Assembly (NCBI GenBank): GCA_902168245.1
Contig: CABHPA010000111.1
Location: 59,359 to 123,358, forward strand
From: Candidatus Melainabacteria bacterium
GTDB taxonomy: Bacteria; Cyanobacteriota; Vampirovibrionia; Vampirovibrionales; Vampirovibrionaceae
Direction: 5' to 3'
Length of the DNA stretch: 64,000 nucleotides
In this document: piece after piece, positions 19,935 through 27,683 of the stretch
Numbering within the stretch: the stretch's first letter is position 1
Layout: each line of letters begins with the position of its first letter
The notes under the pieces: generated by a model
The model's database searches: none
The model's input: only the letters and a program-made list of their open reading frames with translations
Told to the model about the DNA's origin: nothing
Program-made: the position numbers and the translations under genes

Positions 19935-20615
19935 CTACATCAACGGCCCAAGTGCGCGGTTGACCTTTTCCAGGTATGGCATGCAGACCGGGGTCACTCC
20001 ATTGCGATCCACACTGCCCGGCCCTTGATAATAAGCCGATAATGCGTATTCCAGGTTGCCGTTGTAGCGTTTCACCAGCCAGGAGAGAAAACGGGCGGTT
20101 CCGGCAATGTTGTCCACCGGGTCATAAGGATTCATAACGCCCAGCCACTTGGCGGTATCCGGCTTGAGCTGGCCCATGCCAATCGCCCCGGAGGATGACA
20201 CCGCATCGCGCCGAAACGAGGACTCAATGGCGATAATGCTGGTCAGCAGGCGGTAATCCACACCGTAGCGTTCGCTATATTGCACAATAGCCTGAGAAAT
20301 ATTCCCGATCTCATCAGAGGCCAGCTTGCGATTGTAGTTTTGCACATAAGAAGTGACTGAAGTCATTTTCTTACGCACAAATTCTGCATTTTCAGCCGCA
20401 ATAAACGGTGCAGGAGAGGCTTCGCTGATTTGAAGCGGCTCCGCCACTGCGGGCATGGGGCCAATAGCTGGCTTTACGGCTGCGGCATCCAGCCCCGGAT
20501 CTTCATCCGCAGTGGCAAAGGCTACCAACGGGCTTACACAGGTAACGGACAAAGCAAAAACGGTTCCCAGCAAGGCGGCAACGCCCCGCTTCCCAAGTGA
20601 AAAATTTAAGCGCAT
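19935..20615 (-). CDS. Lytic transglycosylase, SLT domain
   Basis: Cleaves peptidoglycan between MurNAc and GlcNAc, leaving anhydro-MurNAc. A signal peptide (GVAALLGTVFALSVTCVSPL) precedes a short linker and a C-terminal family-1 SLT domain. Motifs: catalytic Glu in AIESSFRRDAVS, GAIGMGQLKP, and ALSAYYQGPGSV (the AYNxG-type motif with Tyr-Gln here). About 226 residues from ATG 20615, which has GGGA eight bases upstream and places the signal peptide correctly; longer in-frame starts at 20642 and 20702 are less likely. Downstream of kdsB on the same strand. Together with murQ it fits wall turnover and recycling. Confidence 0.88.
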   Translation of the reverse strand: MRLNFSLGKRGVAALLGTVFALSVTCVSPLVAFATADEDPGLDAAAVKPAIGPMPAVAEPLQISEASPAPFIAAENAEFVRKKMTSVTSYVQNYNRKLASDEIGNISQAIVQYSERYGVDYRLLTSIIAIESSFRRDAVSSSGAIGMGQLKPDTAKWLGVMNPYDPVDNIAGTARFLSWLVKRYNGNLEYALSAYYQGPGSVDRNGVTPVCMPYLEKVNRALGPLM

Positions 20616-20755
20616 CTCAACATTCCCATGGGCATAGCTCATTATTCGGTTGTATACCCCACATGCGGGGGATTCAGACCAAAACTCTAACATACGACAC
20701 AACCCTTCCAGGCGTAGGACACATTATACCTATTTTTTTTAAAAAGATGGAACCC

Positions 20756-21514
20756 TTAAGATACAGAATCCAGAATCCGGACGAGATCAGCGGGGGTATC
20801 AATCCCCACGGGCGCTTCGCTGACCAATACGGCATAGATGGGCATTCCTGCCTCCAAGGCCCGCAACTGCTCCAGTTTTTCAGTCAACTCAAGGGGGGAA
20901 GGCGGCAGTTTGGTAAAGTGTTCCAACGCTTCCCGGCGATACAAGTAAATCCCAATGTGCCTATAGGTATGCGGAGGCACCTCATGCGGCGCATCCCGGT
21001 GGTACGGCACCGGCGAGCGGGAGAAATACAAGGCCCGGCCATTGGCGGCAAGCACCGCTTTCACCAGGTTAGGGTCTTGCCATGATTCCACATCTTGAAT
21101 GGGCGTTACCAGTGTAATAATGGCTGCGTCTGGATACCTTTGGATAGCTTCCAGCGTGGCTTCCAGATGCTGCGGGTTAATAAACGGCTCATCCCCCTGC
21201 ACGTTCAGCACCCAGTCGTATTCCGGCAACGTGGCGGCCACTTCCCACATGCGGTCGGTGCCGGAAGGGTGTTCGGGAGATGTCATGCGCACTTCAGCGC
21301 CGAAACGTTCGGCAGCGTCACGAATTCGCGGGTCATCCGTAGCGATGATCACCCGATCAATGGCCGCAAGCCGGGAAACGCGTTCCCACACATGCTGAAT
21401 CATGGGCTTGCCTTGAATATCCACCAGTGGCTTACCCGGAAAGCGAGTGGAAGCGTAGCGGGCCGGAATAACCGCCAGAATTTTAGGATGCAGGGAAGTG
21501 TGCGAGCTGCTCAA
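20756..21514 (-). CDS. kdsB: 3-deoxy-manno-octulosonate cytidylyltransferase
   Basis: Activates Kdo with CTP to CMP-Kdo for lipid A core assembly; its partner transferase WaaA is at 59304. Family motifs: VIPARYASTRFPGKPL at the N-terminus, IIATDDPRI, MTSPEHPSGTDRMWEV, NVQGDEPFI, and YRHIGIYLYRREAL. 252 residues, standard. The only sensible start is TTG 21514, with GGAG nine bases upstream. Divergent from murQ with a 144-base shared control region. Presence of kdsB implies an LPS-bearing outer membrane. Confidence 0.95.
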   Translation of the reverse strand: MSSSHTSLHPKILAVIPARYASTRFPGKPLVDIQGKPMIQHVWERVSRLAAIDRVIIATDDPRIRDAAERFGAEVRMTSPEHPSGTDRMWEVAATLPEYDWVLNVQGDEPFINPQHLEATLEAIQRYPDAAIITLVTPIQDVESWQDPNLVKAVLAANGRALYFSRSPVPYHRDAPHEVPPHTYRHIGIYLYRREALEHFTKLPPSPLELTEKLEQLRALEAGMPIYAVLVSEAPVGIDTPADLVRILDSVS

Positions 21515-21658
21515 CTGTCCATTCTCCGCCGACAGAACAATCAGAATGAATTAAACTTAAGTTAAGCACGGTCGAAAGCAGGAAACTACTCCATCGCCAT
21601 GAGGGTGTCCTCCCGCCGAGCACCATATTTCATTTCAACCCCACAGAGAGATTTGTAA

Positions 21659-22591
21659 ATGCCCGATAAGCCAGCCGTATTAAACGAAGACATTCTGCAA
21701 GCGGTCATCCCCACCGAACAGGTGAATCCCCGCACGAAAGACATTGATCTGCTTTCCACCGAAAACGTACTGCGCAGGATTAACGAGGAAGATAAACTGG
21801 TGGCCCAGGCGGTAGAAGCGGCCATTCCCCAGATTGCGGTTGTGGTGGACGAAATTAAAAAGGCGTTTGAGAACGGGCATCGGCTTTTTTACTTTGGCGC
21901 AGGCACCAGTGGCAGGCTGGGAATTCTGGACGCTTCCGAATGCCCGCCCACCTATGGGGCGCCGCCCTCATTGGTGCAAGCTTTTATTGCGGGCGGCGAC
22001 ATTGCTTTGCGAAACGCAGTGGAAGGCGCGGAGGATTCCGCCGAAATGGGCCGGGCCGATGTGGAAAAGGCCGGGGTTCAGGCGGGCGATGTGGTGGTAG
22101 GCATTTCTGCCAGCGGGCAAGCGCCTTACGTGGTTGCCACAATGGAAGCCGCCAGGGTGCTTGGCGGCTTTACGGCAGGCATTACCTGCGATCCGGGTTC
22201 CAAGTTGGCGCAGGCTGTTTCGCAGGCAATTGTGGTGCAGGTTGGCCCGGAAGCCATTGCCGGTTCCACCCGCATGAAAGCCGGAACCGCCCAAAAACTG
22301 GTATTAAACATGCTGACCACCGGGGCCATGATTCAGACCGGCAAAACTTACCAGAATTTAATGGTGGACGTGCAGCCCACCAACCTGAAGCTCAAGGCCC
22401 GCGCCCGGCGCATTGTAGCCGCACTGGGTGGCGTCCCTATCGAGGAGGCGGAGCGCCTGCTGGACTTAACCGGCTACCAAGTAAAACCTGCCGTATTGAT
22501 GGCCTGTGCTAAAATTACCCTATCCGAGGCCCAAAAACGCCTGAGTGCGGCCTCCGGCAAATTAAGGGTCGCCTTGCAGCAAACCCATTAA
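21659..22591 (+). CDS. murQ: N-acetylmuramic acid 6-phosphate etherase
   Basis: Splits the lactyl ether of MurNAc-6-P to give GlcNAc-6-P and lactate during cell-wall recycling. It has the SIS sugar-isomerase fold: GAGTSGRLGILDASECPPTYG near residue 80, ISASGQAPYVVATMEAA near 145, and STRMKAGTAQKLVLNMLTT near 202-220. 310 residues, full length. ATG 21659 has AGAGAG upstream. Transcribed away from kdsB; the acyl-ligase gene follows after 130 bases. No anmK or MurNAc kinase gene is visible nearby. Confidence 0.95.
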   Translation: MPDKPAVLNEDILQAVIPTEQVNPRTKDIDLLSTENVLRRINEEDKLVAQAVEAAIPQIAVVVDEIKKAFENGHRLFYFGAGTSGRLGILDASECPPTYGAPPSLVQAFIAGGDIALRNAVEGAEDSAEMGRADVEKAGVQAGDVVVGISASGQAPYVVATMEAARVLGGFTAGITCDPGSKLAQAVSQAIVVQVGPEAIAGSTRMKAGTAQKLVLNMLTTGAMIQTGKTYQNLMVDVQPTNLKLKARARRIVAALGGVPIEEAERLLDLTGYQVKPAVLMACAKITLSEAQKRLSAASGKLRVALQQTH

Positions 22592-22721
22592 AATTTTGAA
22601 GCCCGTTAATTCTTCAGGCTCATGAGAACTTCTGGCCGATTAAAAATTTTTGAACCGGGAATTAAATTCAGCGTTCAGGCGAAACATAGAATTCAGAGAG
22701 ACTTCAGGAGGAAATACATTG

Positions 22722-24260
22722 ATGAGTCTGCTGGTTGATCGGCTTTTAAAGAGACAGGATCCCGGTTATCCCCTGTTAACCGAGGATAGCATCCAGTGGA
22801 CACTCAGCGAACTTAGGGAAAAAGCGGCCCGTCTGGCTTCCGCATTGCAGGCCAAAGGGATTCAGCCCGGCGATCGGGTAGCCATTATGTTTATGAACCA
22901 GAAAGAATACCTGGTCAGCTTTTTCGCCGTTCTGTACGCCGGAGCTGTGGTGGTGCCCATTAACATTACCCTGCCTTCCGAAGATATCGTCTACGTGTTC
23001 CTGAATTCCGGCAGCAAGCTGATGATTAGCACCCAGGCTTTTGCCGAGTGCTTTGAGGGCAAGCCCATCCCCATTCTGATGGCAAACCAGGGCGAAGAGA
23101 AGAACTACCCCGCCTGGGAAGAAGCCGTAGAGCAAGGTAATCCCAGCTTTGAACCGATTCCGCATGGCGATGCTGACAGCCTGCGGGTTTTAATGTATAC
23201 ATCCGGCACCACGGGCAAGCCCAAGGGCGTAATGCTGAGCGAAAACAACCTTTCCAGCAACATGGACGGCATTACCCCCCTGTTCCAGTTCCATACCCAG
23301 GAGCGCCTGCTGCTGGCCTTGCCATTGTTTCATGCGTACGGGCTGATTATTTCGCTGTACGCGCTGGATGCCCAGACACCCATTTACCTGGTGCCGAACT
23401 TTACGCCCAAAAAGATCCTGCAAACCCTGGTGGAACATCAAATTACCATTCTGCCTCTGGTGCCCACCATGTTCAGCGTATTGTTGCACAGCATCCAGAA
23501 AGTCGGCGCGGATAAACTGGCCAGCCTCAAGCTCTGCATCTCCGGCGGCGCTTCCCTGCCGGAAAAGCTGTTGACCCAGATTGAGCAATCCATTAATCTT
23601 GCCGTGCTGGAAGGTTACGGCCTCACCGAAACCTCGCCGGTATTGGCCGTCAACAGCCGGGAAAAGGGTTCCGTCCCCAAATCGGTGGGGCAACCCTTGC
23701 CGAATGTGGACATTAAACTGGTGGATGATCAGGGCAACACCTACCGCTATGAACCCGGCAAGGTTTCCAACGAAGGCGAAATCCTGGCCAAAGGCCCCAA
23801 CGTGATGCTGGGCTATTACAACCTGCCAGAAGAAACCGCCCAGGCGTTTGACGCCGACGGTTACTTCCGCACCGGGGATTTAGGGCATTTCGACGCGGAA
23901 GGCAACCTGTATATTTCCGGCGGGCGCAAAAAAGACCTGATTATTAAGGCTGGAGAAAACATTGCCCCGGTACGCATTGAGGACGTGCTGTACCAGCATC
24001 CCGCCATTCTGCATGCGGCGGTTATCGGCATACCGGATGAAACGCTGGGCGAGGACATTGCCGCCTGCCTGGAACTCAAGCCGGATCAGACGCTGACCGA
24101 GCAGGAGGCCAAAAAGTTCTGCCGGGAACATTTGCCCGCTTTTATGGTGCCTGCCGTAATCCATATTTGCGAGGAACTGCCCAAAAACCAAACCGGCAAA
24201 GTGCTTAAAAACAAATTGAAAGAACAATACGCCAACCAACTGCAAAAAACCGGCGGTTAA
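22722..24260 (+). CDS. AMP-forming acyl-CoA/acyl-acid ligase
   Basis: ANL-superfamily adenylating enzyme, most like long-chain fatty-acid-CoA ligases. Motifs: P-loop-like YTSGTTGKPKGVMLS near residue 173, GYGLTETSPVLA near 298, YFRTGDLGHF near 383, GGRKKDLIIKAGENI near 401 and the catalytic lysine in KNQTGKVLK at the C-terminus. 512 residues. I chose ATG 22722 because AGGAGG lies about ten bases upstream; the open frame runs further up but without a ribosome site. The exact substrate (medium/long-chain fatty acid) cannot be told from sequence. It is followed by a terminator shared with the convergent gene. Confidence 0.88.
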   Translation: MSLLVDRLLKRQDPGYPLLTEDSIQWTLSELREKAARLASALQAKGIQPGDRVAIMFMNQKEYLVSFFAVLYAGAVVVPINITLPSEDIVYVFLNSGSKLMISTQAFAECFEGKPIPILMANQGEEKNYPAWEEAVEQGNPSFEPIPHGDADSLRVLMYTSGTTGKPKGVMLSENNLSSNMDGITPLFQFHTQERLLLALPLFHAYGLIISLYALDAQTPIYLVPNFTPKKILQTLVEHQITILPLVPTMFSVLLHSIQKVGADKLASLKLCISGGASLPEKLLTQIEQSINLAVLEGYGLTETSPVLAVNSREKGSVPKSVGQPLPNVDIKLVDDQGNTYRYEPGKVSNEGEILAKGPNVMLGYYNLPEETAQAFDADGYFRTGDLGHFDAEGNLYISGGRKKDLIIKAGENIAPVRIEDVLYQHPAILHAAVIGIPDETLGEDIAACLELKPDQTLTEQEAKKFCREHLPAFMVPAVIHICEELPKNQTGKVLKNKLKEQYANQLQKTGG

Positions 24261-24286
24261 TTCATCTGAAAGCAAGGTCTAAAACT

Positions 24287-24324
24287 AAAAAGCCAGCGCT
24301 TGTTTTGTCGGGCGCTGGCTTTTT
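24287..24324. terminator. Bidirectional Rho-independent terminator
   Basis: Thirteen-base stem AAAAAGCCAGCGC with its complement and a 12-base loop, flanked by A-run and T-run. It lies between convergent genes: the acyl ligase (stop 24260) and the unknown gene ending at 24365. Confidence 0.88.
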
Positions 24325-24364
24325 AACATTGCAGGGAGGGAGCATTTGGCAAATGCCCCACTTG

Positions 24365-25588
24365 CTAATAGTACAAATCATCCTCTGAGGATATGGTGGG
24401 TCGAGGGCGTTTTCTGGCAGGGCGAGGCGGCTCATCCAGCAGACTATCGAAATCAGCCTCACGGGCCTTTCGCTTCCTGGGGGCCAAATGTTCAGGCTCT
24501 ATGTTTTCCTTGTTCTCTTCTTTATTAAATGGCCATACTTTGGATTTAAGATTGCCAATAAACGTTTTCTTGGGCGGCGCTTCTTTTAAGGAAGGCGCTT
24601 CCGACTCAAAGGGATCTTCCTCGAAGCCCGCCCCATCCATCGAATCCTCCGCAAACGGGTCATCCGCCACTCGGTGACCGCCATTGGCGCGGCCTCCCGG
24701 TCTGGCAGGAGCCTCATTTTCCGCAAGGGCCGCTTCTGGCGGCTTCCTCAGCCAGGCCACAAATTCGGTGGCCAGTTGCTTGGCGGCCGGGTCATCCCCG
24801 CACATCGCGTTAATCACCCGGCGCACAATGGGCATGGGTACTTTACTGATACCCGGCTGCACCGAGGAACGGAACGATTCCAGCTTGGGGCCAATATTTT
24901 CCTCAATGGCGTCAACGTCAATCTGTTCCACTTGCTGCTGAACTTTTTCCTGCAAGGCCGGATTGTCTTCCAGCAAGGCAACCACGATTTTCTTGATCTT
25001 TTCACCGGTTTCCTCCGCCGGGGTCAAATCCTCCGCAAGCGAACCCGCCGCATTGGCGGTCAACTTGCCCAGCCCCGGATTAAAGCCCGGTCTGGAGACA
25101 GCGACGCCCGGCATACCCAAGGATGGGCGAAACGGTTGCGAAAACGGGGAAGGCGATGGCAGCCGGGAAGCGGTATTGATCCCGGTAGAACCCAGCGACG
25201 ATCTCCCCAAAGGGGAATCGACAGAAGCATTTAAAGAAGAGCCTAAGGCCGACGGGTTCGTGGCGACAGGCAGGTTATTCAACGGGGCGAACGGGGTTCG
25301 TCTGCTGGGCAGCGGCACGGTAGGCCGGTTTAAACTTAGACTTGGCGCAGGTTGCCACAGGGATGGCGAGGGGGACAACAAAGAAGGCTGGATGGGTGAA
25401 GCGAGCGGAGGCGGGGACAAGGCGCCGCTAATGGCCATGGGTTTATACGCATCAGGCTTGTACAAATCCATCGGGCTGGGTAAATCGGGCATCGTATCCA
25501 GCAGCGGGGGCTGAGGATAACGGTTTTGCTGAGACGCCGGATACAGGGGGGATACAGGGAAACTAGTGGGACTCCCGATCATGGTCAT
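24365..25588 (-). CDS. Unknown protein with Pro/Ser-rich N-terminus and basic C-terminus
   Basis: Not recognised. 407 residues. The first ~190 are rich in Pro, Ser, Leu and Tyr and probably disordered. Residues ~195-275 look helical and folded (TGEKIKKIVVALLEDNPALQ, then a stretch ending VRRVINAMCGDDPAAKQL). The C-terminal ~110 residues are charged and disordered and include clusters of basic residues (APRKRKAREADFD, ARKRPRPTISSEDDLYY), the second next to an acidic/tyrosine tail. ATG 25588 has AAGGCGG directly upstream. Possibly a secreted or surface-anchoring protein; no evidence decides. The next gene upstream (25712-26605, same strand) is also a disordered unknown, so they may be one unit. 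Confidence 0.65.
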   Translation of the reverse strand: MTMIGSPTSFPVSPLYPASQQNRYPQPPLLDTMPDLPSPMDLYKPDAYKPMAISGALSPPPLASPIQPSLLSPSPSLWQPAPSLSLNRPTVPLPSRRTPFAPLNNLPVATNPSALGSSLNASVDSPLGRSSLGSTGINTASRLPSPSPFSQPFRPSLGMPGVAVSRPGFNPGLGKLTANAAGSLAEDLTPAEETGEKIKKIVVALLEDNPALQEKVQQQVEQIDVDAIEENIGPKLESFRSSVQPGISKVPMPIVRRVINAMCGDDPAAKQLATEFVAWLRKPPEAALAENEAPARPGGRANGGHRVADDPFAEDSMDGAGFEEDPFESEAPSLKEAPPKKTFIGNLKSKVWPFNKEENKENIEPEHLAPRKRKAREADFDSLLDEPPRPARKRPRPTISSEDDLYY

Positions 25589-25711
25589 TCCGCCTTAGAA
25601 AATTGGTTGATTACAACAGTTGCCCCTACTAAAAACCCCTCAAGCGCAAAAATTGTTATCCCCTTCCACAAAACGGCAAGCATCCCATGAGGCATGTTAT
25701 CTGGTAAATCT

Positions 25712-26605
25712 CTAGAAGGGCGGATATCCTTGTTGAGGGAGGCTGCCCAGCGTTTTTTCCCGCAACAGGGCCGCCGCGCCTTTTAAGTGCGTGTTCATGG
25801 TGCGGGGATTATTCACCGCGTCATGGATCACCTGTTCCCAGGAGGGCTCCCCTGCCGCCTGGGGTTTACTGCTTTGCCCCACGGACTGCTTAGACCCGCC
25901 CAGCCCGCGCACAAAAGGCAGCAAGGCGTCTTTCCGCGTGGTTTGCGCCTGCCGCTTGGGTGCAAGTTGCTCAGGAGCTTCAATCGCCTTATTGCGCATG
26001 GGCTTGTAGCCGGGCGTATCCGGGGTTGCCCTGCGGCGAGAGCCGGAAGATCCGACTTCCTTGAGCATGTTCTCAAACACCTTGCCCAAGCCGGTTCTAT
26101 GAATGCTTTTATACCGCTCAAAACTCTGCTCGGCGGCTTTCTCGTAAGGCTTGCGATCCTGAATCTCCCGTATGGCGGCAGCCTCCTTCTCCGATTCCGA
26201 AAAACCTTCGGGACGAGGCACCCAGCCTCTTCCCCGGTTTAAAGGCGAGGGGCCGGATGGCTGACCCTGCGACAAAGACTGCGCCCAGCTTGGCGATTGG
26301 GAGGAATAGAGGCTCTGAGGTTCCGCACCGGCAGCGCCCGCAGCAATAGGGGAACCGGGCGCGCTTTCCCGCATGCGGCTTTTCACTTCATCCAGGCTGT
26401 TGCCGGAAAGCAGGCGTTCCTTGGCCTGGCGAAAAAACGCGATATCCTGCTCGCTAAAGGCCAAATCCCCCTTGAACGAGAGATAGCCCACGTCCTCGTA
26501 CGCGGCGCGCGGCACCTTAAAGTACTGGGAAAGGCGCACCAGCACCGTTTCCGACAATTTAAGTTTTTCTGCCGCTTCTTCCAGCGTGTAGCACAGGTGG
26601 GTCAT
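25712..26605 (-). CDS. Protein with MerR-like N-terminal helix-turn-helix and disordered tail
   Basis: 297 residues. The N-terminal ~80 look like a MerR/excisionase-type winged helix: YTLEEAAEKLKLSETVLVRL (helix-turn-helix), then FKVPRAAYEDVGYLSFKGDL, then FSEQDIAFFRQAKERLLSG, which matches the usual order HTH, wing, helix. The remaining ~215 residues are Ser/Pro/Gln/Gly-rich with repeated short motifs and no known effector domain. A regulator is likely but the target is unknown. Same strand as and upstream of the unknown at 24365. ATG 26605 has only a weak ribosome site. Confidence 0.62.
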   Translation of the reverse strand: MTHLCYTLEEAAEKLKLSETVLVRLSQYFKVPRAAYEDVGYLSFKGDLAFSEQDIAFFRQAKERLLSGNSLDEVKSRMRESAPGSPIAAGAAGAEPQSLYSSQSPSWAQSLSQGQPSGPSPLNRGRGWVPRPEGFSESEKEAAAIREIQDRKPYEKAAEQSFERYKSIHRTGLGKVFENMLKEVGSSGSRRRATPDTPGYKPMRNKAIEAPEQLAPKRQAQTTRKDALLPFVRGLGGSKQSVGQSSKPQAAGEPSWEQVIHDAVNNPRTMNTHLKGAAALLREKTLGSLPQQGYPPF

Positions 26606-26712
26606 ACTGAGAGTGTATCCGGTTTGTTCCCCAATTCACTTCTATTATAGGCCATAGTAACCGCAAATTCACAGTCAGGCCATTGCCGCCCTATATTCCC
26701 GTATTTTTGCCG

Positions 26713-26934
26713 TTACAGGGCGAATGCCGAAATAGCGTAGTGAAACCCTGCCATAGGCTGCTGTTGCGCCTGTAACGCACAATAGCCCAAGTGAATTATA
26801 CAACCTAGCAACACAATAATAAACACGCCCGGCAATAGCATTTCCAGCAACCATTCCCATTTTTCAACATTTGTCCGCGTGTTTGTCCCCGTCATTCCGT
26901 TCCCTTGCGTCCCCGATTTTGTTTTGCCTGTCAT
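26713..26934 (-). CDS. Small single-pass membrane protein
   Basis: 73 residues from ATG 26934, preceded by AAAGGGGAAGAGAG. A Thr/Gly/Lys-rich N-terminus (MTGKTKSGTQGNGMTGTNTR) precedes WEWLLEMLLPGVFIIVLLGC, a transmembrane helix that continues to about residue 50, then a short tail. No homologue recognised. It is real only if the ribosome site and the hydrophobic helix are not chance; both look meaningful. Lies upstream of the MerR-like gene on the same strand. Confidence 0.45.
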   Translation of the reverse strand: MTGKTKSGTQGNGMTGTNTRTNVEKWEWLLEMLLPGVFIIVLLGCIIHLGYCALQAQQQPMAGFHYAISAFAL

Positions 26935-27175
26935 AATTGCTCTCTTCCCCTTTATGCTTGTCGTTCCGGATTCATTCACCCACGCCGCCGCAAACTGCTC
27001 TCATGTTCTGCCCTATAAGGCATTATAATCCGTTTTTCGGTCAGGCGGCCCAATGTAAGCCGCCGCTAACCGGCTCATCAACCTTGTCAATCTTTTCAAC
27101 CCTTCAATCTGCTACGGACTCACCGTTCCACTACGGCAATTCCCCTGTTTTTTCAACTACCAGCCTATGCCGATT

Positions 27176-27316
27176 CTATGCTCTTATCGTCTCCACTTGC
27201 ATAAAACCCAACTTGCCCATTTTGATGCTAGCCAATTTCAATTTTTTACCAGAATCCTCCATTCGCAGTATCAAGTCCGGCCCCATACTTTCGATACTCA
27301 CTTTGTAAATCCACAT
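27176..27316 (-). CDS. Possible 46-residue peptide behind the 71-bp repeat
   Basis: ATG 27316 lies at the inner end of repeat copy 1 and follows AGGGAAAGAAAGAG. It translates as MWIYKVSIESMGPDLILRME and goes on with DSGKKLKLASIKMGKLGFMQ and VETIRA, a compact, protein-like alternation of hydrophobic and charged residues. In copy 2 the matching codon is GTG and the following peptide is only 22 residues and unrelated. No homologue recognised. The region 26980-27170 before the small membrane gene shows nothing else I support. Confidence 0.3.
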   Translation of the reverse strand: MWIYKVSIESMGPDLILRMEDSGKKLKLASIKMGKLGFMQVETIRA

Positions 27317-27381
27317 CTCTCTTTCTTTCCCTGATGAACCACACGGTGCCTTGACTCTCAGTCTTGGCACTTTTCTTTTTT
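27311..27381. repeat. 71-bp direct repeat, copy 1
   Basis: Identical to 27533-27603 except at two positions (T/C at 27316/27538 and T/C at 27323/27545). Read on the plus strand it contains GTGCCTTGACT CTC AGTCTTGGCAC, a hairpin with a TT/TT internal loop followed by a T-rich run, so it looks like a terminator. Read on the minus strand it is a hairpin, then GGTTCATCAGGGAAAGA, then ATG/GTG. Copies are 222 bp apart. Confidence 0.9.
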
Positions 27382-27384
27382 TAC

Positions 27385-27400
27385 GGGTAAGCGCTTACCC
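27385..27400. promoter_or_regulatory. Perfect 16-bp palindrome GGGTAAGCGCTTACCC
   Basis: A fully self-complementary 16-mer without a loop, immediately next to copy 1 of the 71-bp repeat. The form suggests a binding site for a dimeric regulator. A related half (GCTTACCC) recurs at 27509-27516 near copy 2. Confidence 0.4.
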
Positions 27401-27532
27401 AAATCTCCTCCAATCATGGTATTCAGACTCGCCTTAAATTCCCGATAACCCATTTGTAAGCAAGGTTGACTCTCAAAGTCGAAGCATTTCGAAAGCGAAG
27501 TTCCGCCCGCTTACCCGCAAGAAAAAGATATC

Positions 27533-27603
27533 CCACACCTCTCTCTCTTTCCCTGATGAACCACACGGTGCCTTGACTCTCAGTCTTGGCACTTTTCTTT
27601 TTT
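27533..27603. repeat. 71-bp direct repeat, copy 2
   Basis: Second copy of the element described for 27311-27381, 80 bases before the ribD start and in the same orientation. The hairpin plus T-run would insulate ribD from upstream plus-strand transcription. Sequence flanking the two copies is unrelated, so the repeat has sharp borders. Confidence 0.9.
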
Positions 27604-27683
27604 CTCCCCGATTTCTTGACAAGTGGCCCACGACTAGCGACCGCGCGTCGCCCAATAATGGAATGGCATATTATAATGGGCTT

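Noticed and set aside
26937..27308. Plus-strand frame of 123 codons in the gene-poor stretch
   Set aside because: Ser/Pro/Leu-rich product without ribosome site; composition typical of noncoding AT/C-rich DNA.
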